Shown one piece after another: positions 8,728 through 12,200 of a DNA stretch of 12,200 nt. Source of the stretch: Saccoglossus kowalevskii. Taxonomy: Eukaryota > Hemichordata > Enteropneusta > Harrimaniidae. The position numbers and the translations under genes were made by a program. The notes below the pieces were generated by a model that made no database searches, was not told where the DNA came from, and saw only the letters and a program-made list of their open reading frames with translations. The stretch lies in the NCBI RefSeq assembly GCF_000003605.2, contig NW_003143819.1, positions 58,435 through 70,634 on the forward strand, given 5' to 3'. Every line of letters begins with the position of its first letter. Position 1 is the stretch's first letter.

Positions 8728-9005
8728 CCAATAACATATGTGCATTTCTTAAGTAGACAATTTTGTAAAATCTTCACTATCGAAATCCTTATCAGCAAGA
8801 CAAACTTGAATTTCCCGTACAGGAAAAGTAGTCAAAGTAAAGCATTGTGGGTCGAACTGCCTATCTTGTTGTAAATGAACACCAAAGGTTAAAGGTCATC
8901 AATATTTTCAGATAACTTAAAAGGTTCAGTCGAGTCTGTGTGTCCTCGCTTCTGGGCTCTGTTTGGATTTGTTTTTTGTCCGTATACCCTGACTGTGGCT
9001 TCAAC
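8728..9005. promoter_or_regulatory. Probable bidirectional promoter and 5' UTRs of PRMT9 (-) and NDUFC2 (+)
   Basis: The interval lies between two diverging first exons, about 500 bp from ATG to ATG. No TATA box fits either gene. Visible elements are GCATTGTGGG at 8842-8851, which partly resembles the ZNF143-type motif of housekeeping bidirectional promoters, and AGGTTAAAGGTCA at 8886-8898, a DR1-type nuclear-receptor site with one mismatch. Transcription starts are not determined. Confidence 0.45.
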
Positions 9006-9120
9006 ATGGTTGTGCCAGATCCAAACCCCACAGTGAACACTCATACAGTAGCGTTCGGATCGTTTGGCTTTTTTTCATCAGTAGTCAACAATGGATTAAC
9101 GAGGAGGCCTCCGCTGAGTG
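9006..9120 (+). CDS. NDUFC2: Probable first coding exon of NDUFC2 (complex I accessory subunit), rest not found
   Basis: ATG at 9006 has a good context (aacATGG). The frame runs 38 codons plus one base to a consensus donor, GAGTG|gtaaga, at 9121. The segment VAFGSFGFFSSVVNNGL followed by TRRPPLSG resembles the start of animal NDUFC2: a hydrophobic membrane helix with G-x-x-G and S-x-x-x-(N/D)-N, then R-R-(R/P)-P-L/I...G just before the conserved HRQ. NDUFC2 is a small single-helix-type accessory subunit of mitochondrial NADH dehydrogenase. Following exons should begin in phase 1 with a sequence like (V/L)HRQ. I could not find one before the window ends. The assignment rests on about 25 residues and could be wrong. 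Confidence 0.55.
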
Positions 9121-12100
9121 GTAAGAAACTATTCTGGAAAATATTGTTCTCGAATGACATAGGTCACGTCAAGCGAAGCTCTGTTCATTAAAATGTGTTG
9201 AATGTTTATAATAATATGCATTTGTATTTCTCGTAGACTATTGCACTGATAGGCAATGAAACAAAAAAAAATCGTTAAACAAAAACAAATCGTTTAACAG
9301 GTTTTGTTCGCGTGGACATTATGTCTCGCACGGTGGACCGAAACATTAGCGCCCTCTATTTTTATTGCACGCACGTACACAAACTTTCTGTACATGTGCA
9401 TGGATACTTCTCATGATAGAAGCCTAATCATAAATGAAAATACCCAGAGTTAGCGGGACCAGCGCAATACAAACGTGACCTTGATAATAGGATTGTGTTC
9501 AAATAATAGAAGCTGACATTTTGGACTAACATTATGTAATTGAAACACAAAATATAAGTATTAGAGGGATTACAAAAGAGGCTATAGTTAATATGGGCCG
9601 ATAATTTGCTGGAGCTGTTGGTAAATTTATGTAATTGATTTTGCTGTGACAATGTATACATGTATGAACAATTATGTGAATATGGTGTTGTGTGTTATAG
9701 GAAGTAGATGATGTCTCAAGTCTTTTGGTTATGTCATTTGAATCAAGAGGGGGAGGTTAAAGTACTTGATCGGAAAGAATGATTATATTTGTTCTTTGGC
9801 AGTGAATGGCTTATTTGTACTTGACTGTGACCCACCCACCACTCGATTGTAATTTGGCCAGCTGCTATTAGACATCACTCAGCATAGAATAGAATAAACG
9901 TCTGTAATGAACAAGGAAAAAATAAAGTTTTTATTTTTTATCTTAACCATCAATATACAACAAGTTCGAGTAAGAATAAAGTAAAAAGTTGAACCAATAG
10001 GAGATACAGGTGATGGTTGAATTATCTCGCCTGGAAGAAAATAAAAAAACAAGTGGTAAGGATTATATATTGTAATGAATGATTTGAGTAAGGTGTTCAG
10101 TAGAGGAATGTTCAATAGGAAGAACATTGTTTAAATGATTGGACTTTCCATAAATGAAATCTTGAGGCACATTGTAAATAACTAGTGAGAGGATGCTGAA
10201 AGCACTACCGTACATTCAAGCATCCTCTCAATGAAAACACAGGTTATGCACATTTACGTTATAATGAGGTAAATTAGTGTTGTAAACGGAGTGTCATGAT
10301 TAAATCTGGTATGATGTGCATGGAACGACTCATGGTGCAAAAGCAGATAAGTGTTGACGGAAGACCCAAATGATAGGTATCACCACCGACCAATTTGGTA
10401 GTAGTCATATTGCCGAAAATACTATATCTTGTTGTTTTCAATAAGTATATGTGCAGCAACAATAAACTGTACAAAACCAGTAGTTAACTGTTTACAAGAC
10501 AGTATTATAGACCCATATCATGCAAAGTTACAGGGTGTTGTACAAATATACCCCCTTACTTTTAGGCTTTTGTATGTTCATCCAACTGTCCATTCAGAAT
10601 GAATAAGAAATAAAGTAGGTGCAAAGAGACTATATGGAATGTAATTGTACTTCATAGAGTTATCAATGATGATATCAATCCCATCAGACTGATAGAACCG
10701 GTGAAAGTAATGAATTTATCGCATGGCAATGGTAATGTGTCATCTGATATATAACCGTAGTGAATTGACCATGTGCAAAAACAGCATTGTTGGTTTGCAT
10801 AAGACAGCCCACACACATGCTATAAGGAGTAAAATCCTGCTATCACCAATGACAGGGCTGTAAATGAGTCATGGACCTGTTTGTACAGAATCCCAGTTCA
10901 TCCCTCATTATTTATGTGGATCATATTAAAAAGATCTCAAACCATTATGAGGCCAATGAAAAACAAATTTGGTGTTTGGGTAGTTAGGCAGGGATTTTAT
11001 TATTTTAGATTTATTTTTTCCCCAACATGTTCAGTCTATATCAAATACAATCATTTTAAACAATTTTTTTTTACATGATATTACTATCAAATTTTGTTTA
11101 TTTTAGAAAAAGGTAACTCATTTCCATAAAAATAAAAATAATAACAAATGACAACACATGTCATTGTTTAAGGTTGAGGTGAGTGGCATGAACTGTTGAT
11201 CGGTGGCACCATTTCAAAAATGGCAGCTGGCAACAGAAAAACATTCACTGATGTACATGTGTATGTAGTGAGCGCAAGGAATTGGCCCCTATCAGTTTCT
11301 GCCTAATAAATGACAGTTATGTACATTCCTGCTGTGGCCATTTACCTACAATAGCAACAACACAAGCATGATAAAAGCACTCTGATGTACACATTGCAGC
11401 TCTTGCTGTTTCTTGCATGTGACAAAAATCCGCCTAAATCGCAAGAAACTTGTAGTGAGCCAAACAATGATCATGAAAAAGTAAGAATGAATACAGCCAG
11501 CCATGCCAATGTGGTGAATCAAATGCAATTCCTTGCATGACTTTCTGCTCAATATTATACAGTGTGTGGTAACCTCTGCCGAATAATCAATGGTGTGGTC
11601 ACAAATAATCATGAAGATTAATCATGATCAGATACTTCATAGACACTATAACTTCACATTAATGGGCAAAGACTATAAATCAAATCCATGGCCCTAGACA
11701 TGGCTACATCCGAGGTCATCATTTTGCCAATGCCATTCTTGCATGTCATTATTGCTGGTTGCATAAACTAGACTATTAATGTACAAGTATTTACACATAT
11801 CGGCCTTAATTGGTTTTAGATGTTATTTTATTGAGATGCATCGCGACAACTGTGGCCGTGAAGGACCGGTAGGTTAGGTAATTGTTACTAGTCGCACCGT
11901 GCACACACATCATATGAGTTCACAGGCCATAGGCCTAGTAAATCACTGTCATCATTTATATACGATGCAATATTTATTTTTGGTCATTCGTTTCTCTGAT
12001 TCATGACATCATGTGCCAATAAATCCTGAAAATTGGCTTTGCTAAGCGATGAGTCGTTTAGTACAAAACACTGAATGATCATAGCATGGTGTGCAGAGTT

Positions 12101-12162
12101 TTAGAGGTAAAGCAATTGTTAAGAATATATTAAAATTTGTGGAAAAGGGCAAATGCTCTTAC
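9121..12162. other. Long non-coding stretch (probable NDUFC2 intron 1 or intergenic DNA)
   Basis: Read in all frames, no recognisable coding exon is seen. The first 300 bases (to about 9420) still contain several CG sites and include AGCGCCCTCTA at 9348-9358. Beyond that the DNA is AT-rich. A hairpin at 10187-10229 is listed separately. Poly(A)-like AATAAA strings occur (for example 9893-9898), but nothing ties them to a gene. Confidence 0.6.
10187..10229. repeat. Short inverted repeat (14-15 bp arms, 14 nt loop)
   Basis: GAGAGGATGCTGAA at 10187-10200 is matched by TTCAAGCATCCTCTC at 10215-10229, its reverse complement apart from one extra base. The loop is about 14 nt. The stem is strong relative to the AT-rich surroundings. 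It could be a small structured RNA, a cruciform or a relic of a mobile-element end. Function unknown. Confidence 0.6.
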
Positions 12163-12200
12163 CTTTATAGTACAATGTCTGTACGGCGTCCTGGGCTGGC
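12163..12200 (-). CDS. Possible exon fragment running off the right edge
   Basis: On the minus strand a consensus donor, ACTATAAAG|gtaaga, closes an open frame reading PAQDAVQTLYYK before the window edge. The composition is protein-like, and the AVQ(T/A)LYY string recalls the N-terminal helix of importin-beta family proteins such as TNPO3 or IPO13, but twelve residues are far too few to assign it. A second frame is also open. It could be chance. Confidence 0.25.

Noticed and set aside
9225-9260. Acceptor-like ctcgtag at 9230-9236 giving D-Y-C-T-D-R-Q then stop
   Set aside because: The RQ resembles the conserved HRQ only by chance. The frame stops at once and no homologous residues follow.
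9348-9358. AGCGCCCTCTA as a possible CTCF site
   Set aside because: Only the core matches. The upstream CC and flanking positions of the CTCF consensus are absent, so an insulator call is not supported.
9301-9415. A 44-codon open stretch after a cag acceptor-like site at 9298-9300, in phase with the NDUFC2-like exon
   Set aside because: The translation has none of the expected NDUFC2 features (HRQ, GYY, DRDM-like). The stretch is open because it is relatively CG-rich and stop-poor.
11346-11612. Minus-strand 88-codon open frame, hydrophobic at its C-terminus
   Set aside because: No recognisable domain and irregular composition. Nothing ties it to the right-edge exon, and it is consistent with chance in non-coding DNA.
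1-12200. Bacterial-type defence system, CRISPR array, phage or complete mobile element
   Set aside because: The tandem arrays have no spacer-repeat structure (units abut directly). No transposase, reverse transcriptase or integrase motif was seen, and the spliced gene structure marks the DNA as animal.

Overview
The window is animal (metazoan) nuclear DNA. It is AT-rich and intron-dense, every recognised coding exon is bounded by GT-AG splice sites, and non-coding DNA dominates. The proteins resemble animal PRMT9 and, less certainly, animal NDUFC2. The phylum cannot be fixed from sequence alone. Intron sizes of about 0.4-0.8 kb, low CpG with local CpG-rich patches, and strong similarity to vertebrate PRMT9 suggest an invertebrate such as a non-vertebrate deuterostome or a lophotrochozoan (inference).

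The main gene is a complete minus-strand PRMT9 homologue (protein arginine N-methyltransferase 9) running from the start codon at 8502 to the stop at 637. I reconstructed ten coding exons. All nine junctions keep phase, and together they give 2577 nt, or 858 residues plus stop, close to the roughly 845 residues of human PRMT9. The protein has N-terminal TPR repeats, a catalytic methyltransferase half with intact SAM and double-E motifs, and a degenerate second methyltransferase half. A non-coding 5' exon and a UTR intron (8525-8727) are likely.

At 9006-9120, on the opposite strand, lies a probable first coding exon of NDUFC2 (a complex I accessory subunit) ending in a clean splice donor. The two genes are head to head and probably share a promoter at about 8730-9005. 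The remaining NDUFC2 exons were not found. From 9121 to 12162 I see no convincing coding sequence, only intron-like or intergenic DNA with one notable hairpin. A possible minus-strand exon fragment sits at the right edge (12163-12200).

Three non-coding structures stand out. The first is a 7 x 35 bp tandem array in intron 3, each unit carrying an everted AGGTCA nuclear-receptor half-site pair. The second is a CpG-rich patch in intron 9 with a TCTCGCGAGA promoter-type palindrome. The third is a 71 bp tandem repeat at the left edge. No bacterial-type system, CRISPR array, complete mobile element or RNA gene was found.
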